Shown here in pieces: positions 1 to 5,746 of a stretch of DNA of 6,233 bases. Source of the stretch: CAZSIA01 sp045126355 (GTDB lineage Bacteria > Bacillota_I > Bacilli_A > Acholeplasmatales > Anaeroplasmataceae); the NCBI GenBank assembly GCA_045126355.1, contig JBGVOE010000003.1, forward strand, positions 1 through 6,233. Direction: 5' to 3'. The notes beneath the pieces were generated by a model that saw only the letters and a list, made by a program, of their open reading frames with translations, was not told the DNA's origin and ran no database searches. Positions within the stretch are counted from its first letter, which is position 1. Every line of letters begins with the position of its first letter. The translations under genes were made by a program, and so were the position numbers.

Positions 1-1421
1 ACACCATTATCAAATGTATGTTTTCCAGTTGGATCGATTGTTTCAACTTTTAATACTTCGCCACATGTTAAACATTTATAAGTTTTATAACCAGGAGTTC
101 CACAAGTTGGTTGAGTAGTAATAGTACCTTCATCAGAAGTATGACCTAAAGCAGGAACAATATTTGCAACATAACTATCACTACAAGCACTACATGTATA
201 AGTTGTATAACCATCTTTTGTACAAGTTGCAGGAGTTACTACTGCTTCATATTTATGACCTAATGCAGCAATATCTTCTGTATAAGAATCACCACAGTTA
301 CTACATGTGTATGTTCTTAAACCAGCTTCTGTACAAGTTGGAGCTTGTGTAATCTTTTCATCGTATTTATGTGTTAAATGATGAACTACTACGATATATG
401 TATAAACATTACCATCAACTGTAGCATGATATACATCATAACCATCTTCTGTACATGTTGGAGCTTTACTTGCAGCTTCATCTTTTACTAAATTTTCAGG
501 ATCAATTACAAATCCACTTGTTGTTGAATATCCGCATCGATTACATATATGAGTATATGAACCAACTTCATCACCTTCTGTAGGAAGTTTATCAACACTT
601 ACAGTAAAGTCATGACCTAATGCGTCAACATATGAATTAGAATCAATTTCTTCATGTGCGCACACGTTACATATATTAATTGTATATCCACGTGCAATAC
701 ATGTTGGAGCAATAATTTTATAATTATCAGTATAATCATGTTCGATAATATCGATACTTTCTTGTTTAGTTTCACCACATACGCTACATGTGAATTCTAA
801 GATACCTTCTTCTGCACAAGTTGGGCTCTTTGTTACAACACCTTGATCCCAAGAATGTCCTAATGCTGGAAGTGTTTCAACTTCAACATAATCACAATCA
901 ACACATTTGTGTACTTTTTCACCAGTTTCAGTACAAGTTGGTTTCTTTGTAATAATTCCTACTTCATCTAAGTGATGTCCTAATGGATCAACTAAATCAG
1001 TAACATATGAATCACCACAAATAGTACATGTATAAGTAGTATATCCACCTTCTGTACATGTTGGAGGAGTTACTACAGCAACATAATCATGTTTTAATGC
1101 AGGAATTACAAATTCTTCAGGATAATCTTCAGTATAAATTGTACCTTCGAATTCAACAGAAGCTCTATAGATGAATGAACCATCTTTATCATAAGTTGCT
1201 TCAGTAATTACAACTTCACTAACTGTAGCAGCTACTGTATTTGTATGATCGCTATCATATAAACAAGTAAATGTTGCAGATGGACAAGATGTACCATTCC
1301 AGTTAAATACTGGTTTACCATATAAGTGACCATGAGCATTAGTAAAGTCATCTTTATATGATGCATTTTCACATACTGTACAAACATATAATGTATAACC
1401 GGCTTCTGTACAATTAGGTTT
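1..1421 (-). repeat. Tandem array of about 40-residue Cys/His repeats, C-x9-C-x2-C-x(12-15)-H (residues about 1077-1549, continuing past the edge)
   Basis: The consensus is PTCTExGYTTYTCxxCGDSY followed by a variable part ending in ALGH. Copies (first Cys / CxxC / His): R1 1080/1090,1093/1106; R2 1198/1208,1211/1225; R3 1239/1249,1252/1265; R4 1278/1288,1291/1304; R5 1317/1327,1330/1346; R6 none/1369,1372/none; R7 1399/none/1427; R8 1439/1449,1452/1465; R9 1476/1486,1489/1503; R10 1516/1526,1529/1544. Nucleotide spans: R1 1326-1418, R2 972-1070, R3 855-947, R4 738-830, R5 612-713, R6 492-587, R7 369-467, R8 255-347, R9 141-236, R10 18-113. Such repeats are, from memory, common in exported proteins of gut Firmicutes, but I know of no established function. 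The fixed Cys/His spacing suggests a metal site or disulfides. First-Cys spacing is 37-42 residues in the tandem part. Confidence 0.9.
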
Positions 1422-4400
1422 TACAGTTTCTACAGCAGCATAAATATGATCTGCAATTTCATGAGTATATTGTACTTCAACTAATTGATATAATTCTTTA
1501 TAACCAAATACATAAACTTTATATGTATCTTTTTCAACTAATTTTTCACCATTAACTTCTAATGAATTAATAGTTAATGAATTTAATAATTCTTCAACTT
1601 TACTGTATAAAGCATCATATTGAGATTTGTTAATAGAAGTTTTTAATTCATTTAATCTTGCTAATAATTGTGCTTTAACTTCACTAACACTACCAGTTAA
1701 TGTTTCATTTAACCAATCACTTGAAACATAAACTTTTGCATTATTGTTAGAGTCAACAACAACTGTAACACTATTAAATCCTTCTGTTAAGATAGCATCT
1801 TTGAAATGTTCATTACCATCATAACAATCTACTACATCACTATCATCAACATCGGCAACTCTTTCAGTAATCGTTAATGTAATAATTTTATAACCAAAGT
1901 ATTGTGCTGCATCACCATCTTTTTCAGCATAAACAGCTACAACAGTATATTCACCTGGTAAAGTTGGAGCATTAAATGAAGCATTACCATCTTTATCCAT
2001 ATAAACTACTTTTAATGTACCAGCTTTTGCTAAGTTACCATCAGAGTATTTAGCAACAACTTTTAATGCTTTAGGAGTTCCATCATATTCAACAGTTAAA
2101 TCATTTAATTCTTGACCATTTAATGAGAATGTAACTTCTTTTGAAGTAATTGTATAAGCTTTTGAAGCATAACCATAATCTAATTGTCTAATACCATTAG
2201 ATAAATCGAAATAAACAGCATTAACAACATATACACCAGGAAGAGCAGGTGCATTTGTAGACATATAAATTTCACCATTAACTTGATATCCAGAATAGAA
2301 ATATCTTACGCCACCAGCTAATTTATTGCCATTTTCATCATAAGCATGAGCTGTTAATGAAATTGGAGAACCATTATATTCATATACATTTAATTCTTTT
2401 GTATCAAAGTATACATCAACTGAACGTTCTTCAACTTCAGGATATAATCTCTTAATAACAGCTTCTAAGTTTGCCATTGTATCTACATTAAAGAAGTTAT
2501 CAACAAATCTTAATGCAGCGTTAGCATCATCATTATTATTAATAAACTCAGTAATGTGTTCGAATAATGAAGAAACTGTATCCTCATCAAACATTCCTAA
2601 TACGGCTGCCAAGTTAAAATCGAAACGTTCAATTAAACCACAAGCTTTCATAAGAACTGATAGACGAGTTAATACTTCAAATTTATCAATTATTTCATCT
2701 TGACTAGGTAAATCAGGAAGACCTGGAATATCATCAAGATCACCAATTAATAAAATGTTCATTCCTACACCAAGGTGAGTTGCAACATGTGAGCTATTTC
2801 CATTAGTGAATTTAGCTACTGCAACATAAACACCTTTATTTGTTGGTGCATTATGACTAACATATTTGTTACCATATACATCAACACCTACATAGATATA
2901 ACTCATTGAACCAGCTAATAATTTACCATCTAAGTCATAAGCATCAGCTTTTAATTCAATTGGGCTTCCTGTATATTCACGGATTTGGATTCCTGTATAA
3001 TCGTTATCTTCGAAATCAATTTTTGCAACTTCTGGAGAAATAACTACTACACCTGCATCAAATGTTTTTTCATAACTTAAATCTGTTACGATTGCTCCTA
3101 CTAAATAACTACCATATGAATTTGGAGTTATATCATATTCACCTTCAGTAACGATATAAATCTTGATATTAGCCATATCAGAAAGAGTACTTAACTTATC
3201 TACGATTGAATTTAATCTTTCATTTTCAAAGTTGATACCTTTAATATTAGCTAAATCACATAAAGCTTCAACATAAGCATAGAATTCTGCTACAGTTAAA
3301 CCGTCACCATCTTTATCATGTTCTTCAGTAATTAAACGTAATTGTTTATCAATTTCACCTTGAATCATTGCATTAGGATGAGATAATACATGAGTAAAAT
3401 CAACATATGCAGAAAGAGTTCCATCTAAAACATCTAAGCCAGCTGCAAAATATACATGGTCAACAGCATTAGCTTTTAATGTGTTTGATGTGATTGTAAC
3501 TAATTCATCTTTAGTTAATCCACCATTTAAAACTGCTTCATATCCGACAACACAATTATTAATTCCCACTTTAGCAGTAGCTTTTTCTACTACAAGTGTG
3601 AATGTTGCTTCAGATGCGAAACAATATTCTTTTATTCCGTGGAATGCAACTGTTACTTCATATGTACCCGCTTCAAGTGTAGATAAATCAGTAACTGTAC
3701 TTCCTGTTGCTTTGTCTTCTGCTCTAAATTCAAACATTGAAGGATTTAAACCCTTAATTGGTTTATAATCCTCATCATTTCCTATTTTAATAACACCAGC
3801 ATGACCTTCAACAAGTTTATCATAAATATAAGCATTATCTGAATAGCTTCCAAATTTAACAGTTAATTCAGGAGCTAAATCTAATTGAGTATGAACTCTT
3901 ACATCTGGATCTTTCATTTTTTCATAATGGATATTGATAACCTTATCTTGTCCATTAGATTTAAATACTTTACTAGATGCATAAGCACCTTCAATTATAA
4001 CGTTATAGTTTGAAATTTCTTCAGCAACGATAGTATATGACATACCATTTACGATACGGTATACTCCTTCTTCTGCCTCGTCTTCTAAAGCAAATTCACT
4101 TTCTAATGAAACATTTGGTGCTTTAACAACTTCTGACCCTAATCCTGTTACATTTAACCTAATGTTGTTATATACACCAGCGATAATTACACCAACACTT
4201 AAAGAAGTGTGATCAATTACTGCTTGTCCTCCAACAACCTTAGTTCTTGCAACAACATATGTGTATGCTCCTGTTTGGAAAGTAAATTTTTCAGCTTCTA
4301 GTAAATCTACCATGCGATTAAGATCTACTTCTCCTAATCCTGTAGTTGATAATGTTGGGTCCTTATCAATTAATACAACATATTTGTTACCTGCTGCATC

Positions 4401-4649
4401 CTTGAAGTTCCCATCAAGTTCAACATGATTCTTCTCTTTATATTTTTCACGGATTTCGTTTAGAGCTTTATTCTTATCACCTGTATTACTGTAGTGAAGC
4501 GGTAAAGTAATTTGAGTAATATTATCTGGATTATCGATAATTTCATCTAAACTTAATGCACTTGCACTGTTTTGAGGCATAGCAACAAAAAGTGTTAAAG
4601 TTAACACTAAGATTATGATAAGTGCTCTGATGATTTTACTTGTTTTCAT
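1..4649 (-). CDS. Giant secreted/surface protein with MBG-type Ig-like domains and C-terminal Cys/His repeats (3' end outside window)
   Basis: The frame is open from the ATG at 4649-4647 to the left edge: 1549 codons plus two bases, checked codon by codon with no stop. The start is supported by an AAAGGA ribosome binding site nine bases upstream and by a signal peptide beginning at this ATG. Order of parts: signal peptide 1-31; unrecognised beta-rich region 32-249; Ig-like domain 250-363; mixed/helical module 365-494 with a DKDGDGLTVAEF loop; MBG-type domains at about 540-632, 738-834 and 835-930 with a helical module at 650-736 between the first two; mixed module 931-1056; Cys/His repeats 1077-1549. 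Only three tryptophans occur (W979, W1117, W1267). Large modular proteins of this kind are usually exported, wall-associated adhesin-like or matrix proteins, but no catalytic domain is recognisable and the binding partner is unknown. Any LPxTG or other anchor would lie beyond the edge. The reading frame and export are firm; function is inference. Confidence 0.95.
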   Translation of the reverse strand, partial: MKTSKIIRALIIILVLTLTLFVAMPQNSASALSLDEIIDNPDNITQITLPLHYSNTGDKNKALNEIREKYKEKNHVELDGNFKDAAGNKYVVLIDKDPTLSTTGLGEVDLNRMVDLLEAEKFTFQTGAYTYVVARTKVVGGQAVIDHTSLSVGVIIAGVYNNIRLNVTGLGSEVVKAPNVSLESEFALEDEAEEGVYRIVNGMSYTIVAEEISNYNVIIEGAYASSKVFKSNGQDKVINIHYEKMKDPDVRVHTQLDLAPELTVKFGSYSDNAYIYDKLVEGHAGVIKIGNDEDYKPIKGLNPSMFEFRAEDKATGSTVTDLSTLEAGTYEVTVAFHGIKEYCFASEATFTLVVEKATAKVGINNCVVGYEAVLNGGLTKDELVTITSNTLKANAVDHVYFAAGLDVLDGTLSAYVDFTHVLSHPNAMIQGEIDKQLRLITEEHDKDGDGLTVAEFYAYVEALCDLANIKGINFENERLNSIVDKLSTLSDMANIKIYIVTEGEYDITPNSYGSYLVGAIVTDLSYEKTFDAGVVVISPEVAKIDFEDNDYTGIQIREYTGSPIELKADAYDLDGKLLAGSMSYIYVGVDVYGNKYVSHNAPTNKGVYVAVAKFTNGNSSHVATHLGVGMNILLIGDLDDIPGLPDLPSQDEIIDKFEVLTRLSVLMKACGLIERFDFNLAAVLGMFDEDTVSSLFEHITEFINNNDDANAALRFVDNFFNVDTMANLEAVIKRLYPEVEERSVDVYFDTKELNVYEYNGSPISLTAHAYDENGNKLAGGVRYFYSGYQVNGEIYMSTNAPALPGVYVVNAVYFDLSNGIRQLDYGYASKAYTITSKEVTFSLNGQELNDLTVEYDGTPKALKVVAKYSDGNLAKAGTLKVVYMDKDGNASFNAPTLPGEYTVVAVYAEKDGDAAQYFGYKIITLTITERVADVDDSDVVDCYDGNEHFKDAILTEGFNSVTVVVDSNNNAKVYVSSDWLNETLTGSVSEVKAQLLARLNELKTSINKSQYDALYSKVEELLNSLTINSLEVNGEKLVEKDTYKVYVFGYKELYQLVEVQYTHEIADHIYAAVETVKPNCTEAGYTLYVCTVCENASYKDDFTNAHGHLYGKPVFNWNGTSCPSATFTCLYDSDHTNTVAATVSEVVITEATYDKDGSFIYRASVEFEGTIYTEDYPEEFVIPALKHDYVAVVTPPTCTEGGYTTYTCTICGDSYVTDLVDPLGHHLDEVGIITKKPTCTETGEKVHKCVDCDYVEVETLPALGHSWDQGVVTKSPTCAEEGILEFTCSVCGETKQESIDIIEHDYTDNYKIIAPTCIARGYTINICNVCAHEEIDSNSYVDALGHDFTVSVDKLPTEGDEVGSYTHICNRCGYSTTSGFVIDPENLVKDEAASKAPTCTEDGYDVYHATVDGNVYTYIVVVHHLTHKYDEKITQAPTCTEAGLRTYTCSNCGDSYTEDIAALGHKYEAVVTPATCTKDGYTTYTCSACSDSYVANIVPALGHTSDEGTITTQPTCGTPGYKTYKCLTCGEVLKVETIDPTGKHTFDNG
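1089..1325 (-). other. Long variant module inserted between Cys/His repeats R1 and R2 (residues about 1109-1187)
   Basis: This stretch starts VFNWNGTSCPSATFTC and continues through a DSDHTNTVAATVSEV linker to YDKDGSFIYRASVEFEGTIY, ending EEFVIPALKH. It keeps two cysteines (C1122, C1129) and ends in the same 'ipALxH' tail as the ordinary repeats. I recall a similar longer unit with 'W...C.SATATF.C', 'V.A.V', 'Y.A.V.F.G..Y' and 'IPA.GH' segments alternating with the short Cys repeats in other Firmicutes surface proteins. It looks like a beta-rich sister module and not random spacer. The C-x6-C spacing differs from the C-x9-C-x2-C of the short repeats. Confidence 0.55.
1572..1691 (-). other. Helical segment before the Cys/His array (residues about 987-1026)
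   Basis: The stretch SVSEVKAQLLARLNELKTSI plus NKSQYDALYSKVEELLNSL has regular leucine spacing and charged residues, as in two short amphipathic helices or a short helical hairpin. It is embedded in a mixed module (about 931-1056) with a beta-rich start (FNSVTVVVD, NAKVYVSSDW) and end (VNGEKLVEKDTYKVYVFGY). No family was recognised. Confidence 0.4.
1860..2147 (-). other. MBG-type Ig-like domain C (residues about 835-930)
   Basis: It contains NDLTVEYDGTPKALKVVAKY, then VVYMDKDGNASFNAPTLPGE, then YTVVAVYAEKDG, closing with GYKIITLTITER. This is the closest of the three to the canonical MBG pattern ('v-Y-d-G-t-p-k-a-l', 'a-P-t-l-p-G-e-Y-t-V-v-a'). It directly abuts domain B. After it comes an Asp-rich linker (VADVDDSDVVDCYDG). 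Confidence 0.7.
2148..2438 (-). other. MBG-type Ig-like domain B (residues about 738-834)
   Basis: It contains NVYEYNGSPISLTAHAYDEN, then KLAGGVRYFYSG, then STNAPALPGVYVVNAVYF, closing with YASKAYTI. It shares the same strand/turn pattern as domain A and is followed with almost no linker by domain C. The aromatic RYFYSGYQ strand replaces the MSYIYVGVD strand of domain A. It is likely an extracellular structural domain. Boundaries are approximate. Confidence 0.65.
2442..2702 (-). other. Helical module between MBG-type domains A and B (residues about 650-736)
   Basis: Residues about 637-648 form a Pro/Asp-rich hinge (DLDDIPGLPDLP). They are followed by amphipathic helix-forming stretches: DEIIDKFEVLTRLSVLMKA, NLAAVLGMFDEDTVSSLFEH, and NAALRFVDNFF followed by ANLEAVIKRLY. 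There is no glycine/beta pattern here. I do not recognise the family. It may be a small helical bundle separating the Ig-like modules; a similar helical insertion precedes domain A (409-494) and follows domain C (about 987-1026). Confidence 0.5.
2754..3032 (-). other. MBG-type Ig-like domain A (residues about 540-632)
   Basis: The key segments are REYTGSPIELKADAYDLDGK, then MSYIYVG, then SHNAPTNKGVYVAVAKF. They match the MBG pattern in which a 'Y-x-G-x-P' strand is followed by an 'A-y-D-x-d-G-k-l-a-G' turn and a closing 'aP-x-x-x-G-v-Y-v-v-x-A' strand. It resembles domain B (738-834) segment by segment: YTGSPIEL versus YNGSPISL, AYDLDGKLLAG versus AYDENGNKLAG, NAPTNKGVYV versus NAPALPGVYV. 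These are clearly duplicated modules. Presumed role: a structural spacer or ligand-binding module in the surface stalk. Confidence 0.65.
3282..3317 (-). other. Calcium-loop-like motif DKDGDGLTVAEF (residues 445-456)
   Basis: D445, D447 and D449 are followed by G450 and end with E455-F456, inside a helical stretch (LRLITEEH before, YAYVEALCDLANI after). A canonical EF-hand loop has its bidentate Glu at position 12; here Glu is at position 11, so the loop is one residue short. The spacing is closer to the DxDGDGLTDxxE loops of bacterial thrombospondin type 3 repeats, or to a single EF-hand with a deletion. Calcium binding is plausible but not certain. Only one copy is visible. Confidence 0.5.
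3561..3902 (-). other. Ig-like (MBG-like) domain, residues about 250-363 of the giant protein
   Basis: This part reads as a beta-sandwich module. It opens with LAPELTVKFGSYSDNAYIY and ends with the strand pattern LEAGTYEVTVAFHG, then FTLVVEKATAKV. The 'aGtYeVtv' strand followed by a 'lvVekA' linker is typical of bacterial Ig-like/MBG modules of Gram-positive surface proteins. C343 and C366 near its end are outside the Cys/His array and could pair with each other. The boundaries are approximate and the family assignment rests on pattern only. Confidence 0.5.
4557..4649 (-). other. Sec signal peptide of the giant surface protein (residues 1-31)
   Basis: The N-terminus has the three classical parts. 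There is a basic n-region (MKTSKIIR), an uninterrupted hydrophobic core (ALIIILVLTLTLFVAM), and a polar c-region ending in A29-S30-A31, a good signal peptidase I site before L32. There is no cysteine lipobox, so this is not a lipoprotein signal. The protein is therefore expected outside the membrane, which also places its many cysteines in the extracytoplasmic space. Confidence 0.9.
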
Positions 4650-4658
4650 ACAAATCAT

Positions 4659-4664
4659 TCCTTT
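4659..4664 (-). promoter_or_regulatory. Ribosome binding site of the giant surface protein gene
   Basis: On the minus strand AAAGGA lies nine bases before the ATG at 4649. It is a good match to the anti-Shine-Dalgarno core and fixes this ATG as the start together with the signal peptide. Confidence 0.85.
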
Positions 4665-4695
4665 CAGAAAATTTTTATTTATCCGTAGCATAGTA

Positions 4696-4714
4696 TTATT
4701 TATATTATAAATAA
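4696..4714. repeat. AT-only palindrome in the leader region (9-bp arms, 1-bp centre)
   Basis: The minus strand reads TTATTTATAATATAAATAA: two perfectly complementary nine-base arms around a single base. It is flanked by GTAC on one side and TAC on the other, which extends the pairing by three more bases with one bulged C. It sits just downstream of the predicted transcription start, where a repressor operator or a leader hairpin could act. High AT content raises the chance of such palindromes. Confidence 0.4.
4704..4709 (-). promoter_or_regulatory. Alternative -10 box (perfect TATAAT)
   Basis: A perfect TATAAT is present on the minus strand closer to the gene. However, the matching -35 position (about 4727-4733) has nothing better than TAGTAA, and the box is part of the AT palindrome 4696-4714. 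It could be a second, weaker start point or simply part of an operator-like palindrome. Confidence 0.25.
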
Positions 4715-4736
4715 GTACGCAATACCTTACTATACT

Positions 4737-4764
4737 ATTTTATCATTAAAATCTCTATTTTCAA
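4737..4764 (-). promoter_or_regulatory. Likely sigma-A-type promoter of the giant surface protein gene
   Basis: On the minus strand TTGAAA (4759-4764) is followed after 16 bases by TAAAAT (4737-4742), preceded directly by TGA, which gives an extended -10 (TGATAAAAT). The -35 differs from TTGACA at one base and the -10 from TATAAT at one base. A-tracts and T-tracts lie just upstream (4774-4812), as in UP-element-like regions. Transcription would start near 4730 and leave a 5' untranslated leader of about 80 bases containing the palindrome at 4696-4714. In such AT-rich DNA chance matches are common, so this is a best candidate only. Confidence 0.55.
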
Positions 4765-4815
4765 CGAAAATTAAATAAAAAAGTTTTTTTTTGCAATTAT
4801 TTGTTAAAAAAAGTG

Positions 4816-4835
4816 TATAAAATTTAAATTTTATA
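4816..4835. repeat. Perfect 20-bp AT-only palindrome between terminator and promoter
   Basis: The sequence TATAAAATTTAAATTTTATA is its own reverse complement, with no spacer. It lies in the spacer between the end of the membrane-protein operon and the promoter of the surface-protein gene, about 50 bases upstream of the -35 box. It could be an operator or an upstream protein-binding site. It has no T-tract of its own and no GC, so it is not a convincing terminator. Confidence 0.4.
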
Positions 4836-4869
4836 GTAAAATTCATATTTTTTTCCATTTTTATTAATT

Positions 4870-4913
4870 TAAGAAAAAATAAAAAGTATCCATCAAAATA
4901 GGTGATGAATACT
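4870..4913 (-). terminator. Rho-independent terminator of the YwaF-like operon
   Basis: On the minus strand AGTATTCATC (4913-4904) pairs with GATGGATACT (4894-4885) around a nine-base loop. This makes a 10-bp stem with one U-G wobble, followed immediately by a T-rich run (TTTTTATTTTTTCTT, 4884-4870). It begins 11 bases past the TAA at 4924. In the opposite direction the wobble becomes a C-A mismatch and there is no T-tract, so it is directed at minus-strand transcripts. Confidence 0.8.
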
Positions 4914-4923
4914 CTAAATTATA

Positions 4924-5745
4924 TTAATTTAAGGCCTGTTTTTTACTAGTTTTTTTCAGTATTTTTCTACCTAAAATTCTTGTAAAAAAACACATAAAAA
5001 AGATAACAAAAATCATTAAAAATGGGGCAAAAAATACATCAATTTCATCAGGAATTATATAGAGCGGATCGTGCTTTACAAAGAACCAATTAAAGTCAAA
5101 ATCATACACTTTTATAACCTCCAAACACCCTTCTTTACAGCCACAAACTTCCTCTATAACACCACTATAAAGATGGTTAGCAACAAAGGCTAAAAGGGCT
5201 AAAGATGTGATTGCTACAAGGTCATATTTTATCGTTTTTCTACCTAAATTTAGGTCGCTAAAAGCAATTGAAAACACCCCATATGCAATCATTAACCCAT
5301 GATATAGTACCGTCTGAATTATTCTATAACTATATCCATCAGCCTCATTTACACCAGCTGGATATACTAAATATAGTGTGGCCCCAATCATCCCCATTAA
5401 AGTAAATGAAGTCTTAAACCTTGCGAAAAATTTAGTTTTTCTACTAAGTAAAGACATAACGCTCATCAAAGTACAAATATGAAACGGTAGCTTATCTAGT
5501 GATATCTCTCCTTCTGAAAAAGGCATCAAAAAGAAATCAGCTATATAAACTATTACTGCTAAAATCAAAGTGAAGTTTATTAATTTTATCTTTTCTTCTT
5601 CATTTCTTTTTTTATATAAAACTATAGTAATAACAATTATAAACGAAATTAATAATAAATAAATTATGTGACATAAACTAAATGGCGCAAAAGTAAAATT
5701 ATCAGTTTCTTTATCTGATAATAAATTTTGTATAAATTCATACAC
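4924..5745 (-). CDS. YwaF/TMEM164-like seven-helix integral membrane protein
   Basis: A 273-residue protein with about seven hydrophobic segments (approx. 23-43, 56-75, 86-100, 111-130, 143-163, 174-193, 236-256). Basic loops (YKKRNEEEK, SRKTKFFARFK, the tail GRKILKKTSKK) place the N-terminus outside and the C-terminus inside. LPFHICTL (H89, C91) and LYHGLMIAYG (H149) match the conserved Cys and His motifs I recall for the YwaF (TIGR02206)/TMEM164 family. Human TMEM164 is reported to be a lipid acyltransferase relying on a conserved Cys; activity of bacterial members is not established, so no reaction is assigned. Start: GTG at 5745-5743, since the frame closes three codons upstream and no ATG is available; GAGAGG lies ten bases before it. 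It follows a paralogous gene after one base, so the two are co-transcribed and probably coupled. Odd feature: a C-G-C-K-E-G-C cluster at 201-207 in the last outer loop. Confidence 0.75.
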   Translation of the reverse strand: MYEFIQNLLSDKETDNFTFAPFSLCHIIYLLLISFIIVITIVLYKKRNEEEKIKLINFTLILAVIVYIADFFLMPFSEGEISLDKLPFHICTLMSVMSLLSRKTKFFARFKTSFTLMGMIGATLYLVYPAGVNEADGYSYRIIQTVLYHGLMIAYGVFSIAFSDLNLGRKTIKYDLVAITSLALLAFVANHLYSGVIEEVCGCKEGCLEVIKVYDFDFNWFFVKHDPLYIIPDEIDVFFAPFLMIFVIFFMCFFTRILGRKILKKTSKKQALN

Positions 5746-5746
5746 A

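Larger units (their letters stand above)
4650..4923. other. Non-coding AT-rich spacer
   Basis: No protein-coding frame was found in this stretch. In minus-strand order it holds the terminator of the membrane-protein pair, the 20-bp palindrome (4816-4835), A/T tracts, the TTGAAA/TAAAAT promoter, the leader palindrome and the ribosome binding site of the giant gene. I see no tRNA, riboswitch or other structured RNA signature beyond these hairpins. Confidence 0.8.

Noticed and set aside
164..352. Plus-strand open frame of 62 codons rich in Tyr, His and Leu
   Set aside because: It lies antisense to the Cys/His repeats of the giant gene. Its Tyr/His/Leu bias is the by-product of reading the repeat codons on the opposite strand, and no ribosome binding site or family resemblance is seen.
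1..1421. Repeated short DNA words (TACATGTATA, TTCTGTACA, ACCTAATGC) suggesting a CRISPR or intergenic repeat array
   Set aside because: The words recur about every 110-125 bases, in frame with the minus-strand coding sequence, and encode the conserved YTC, CTE and ALGH parts of the protein repeat. There are no unique spacers of constant length.
3481..3768. Plus-strand open frame of 95 codons, starting with a GTG
   Set aside because: It is antisense to residues about 295-390 of the giant protein, in the mirror frame. Val/Thr/Ser-rich low-information sequence is expected from the opposite strand of a Val/Thr/Glu-rich protein; no start signal or domain.
4557..4649. Lipoprotein signal for the giant protein
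   Set aside because: There is no cysteine near the end of the hydrophobic core; A29-S30-A31 is a standard signal peptidase I site.
4774..4812. Long T/A runs read as a second terminator or phase-variable homopolymer tract
   Set aside because: No GC-containing stem precedes the runs in either direction, and although one homopolymer reaches nine bases it is interrupted, lies upstream of the promoter and is not in a coding frame. Slippage effects on expression cannot be excluded but nothing supports them.
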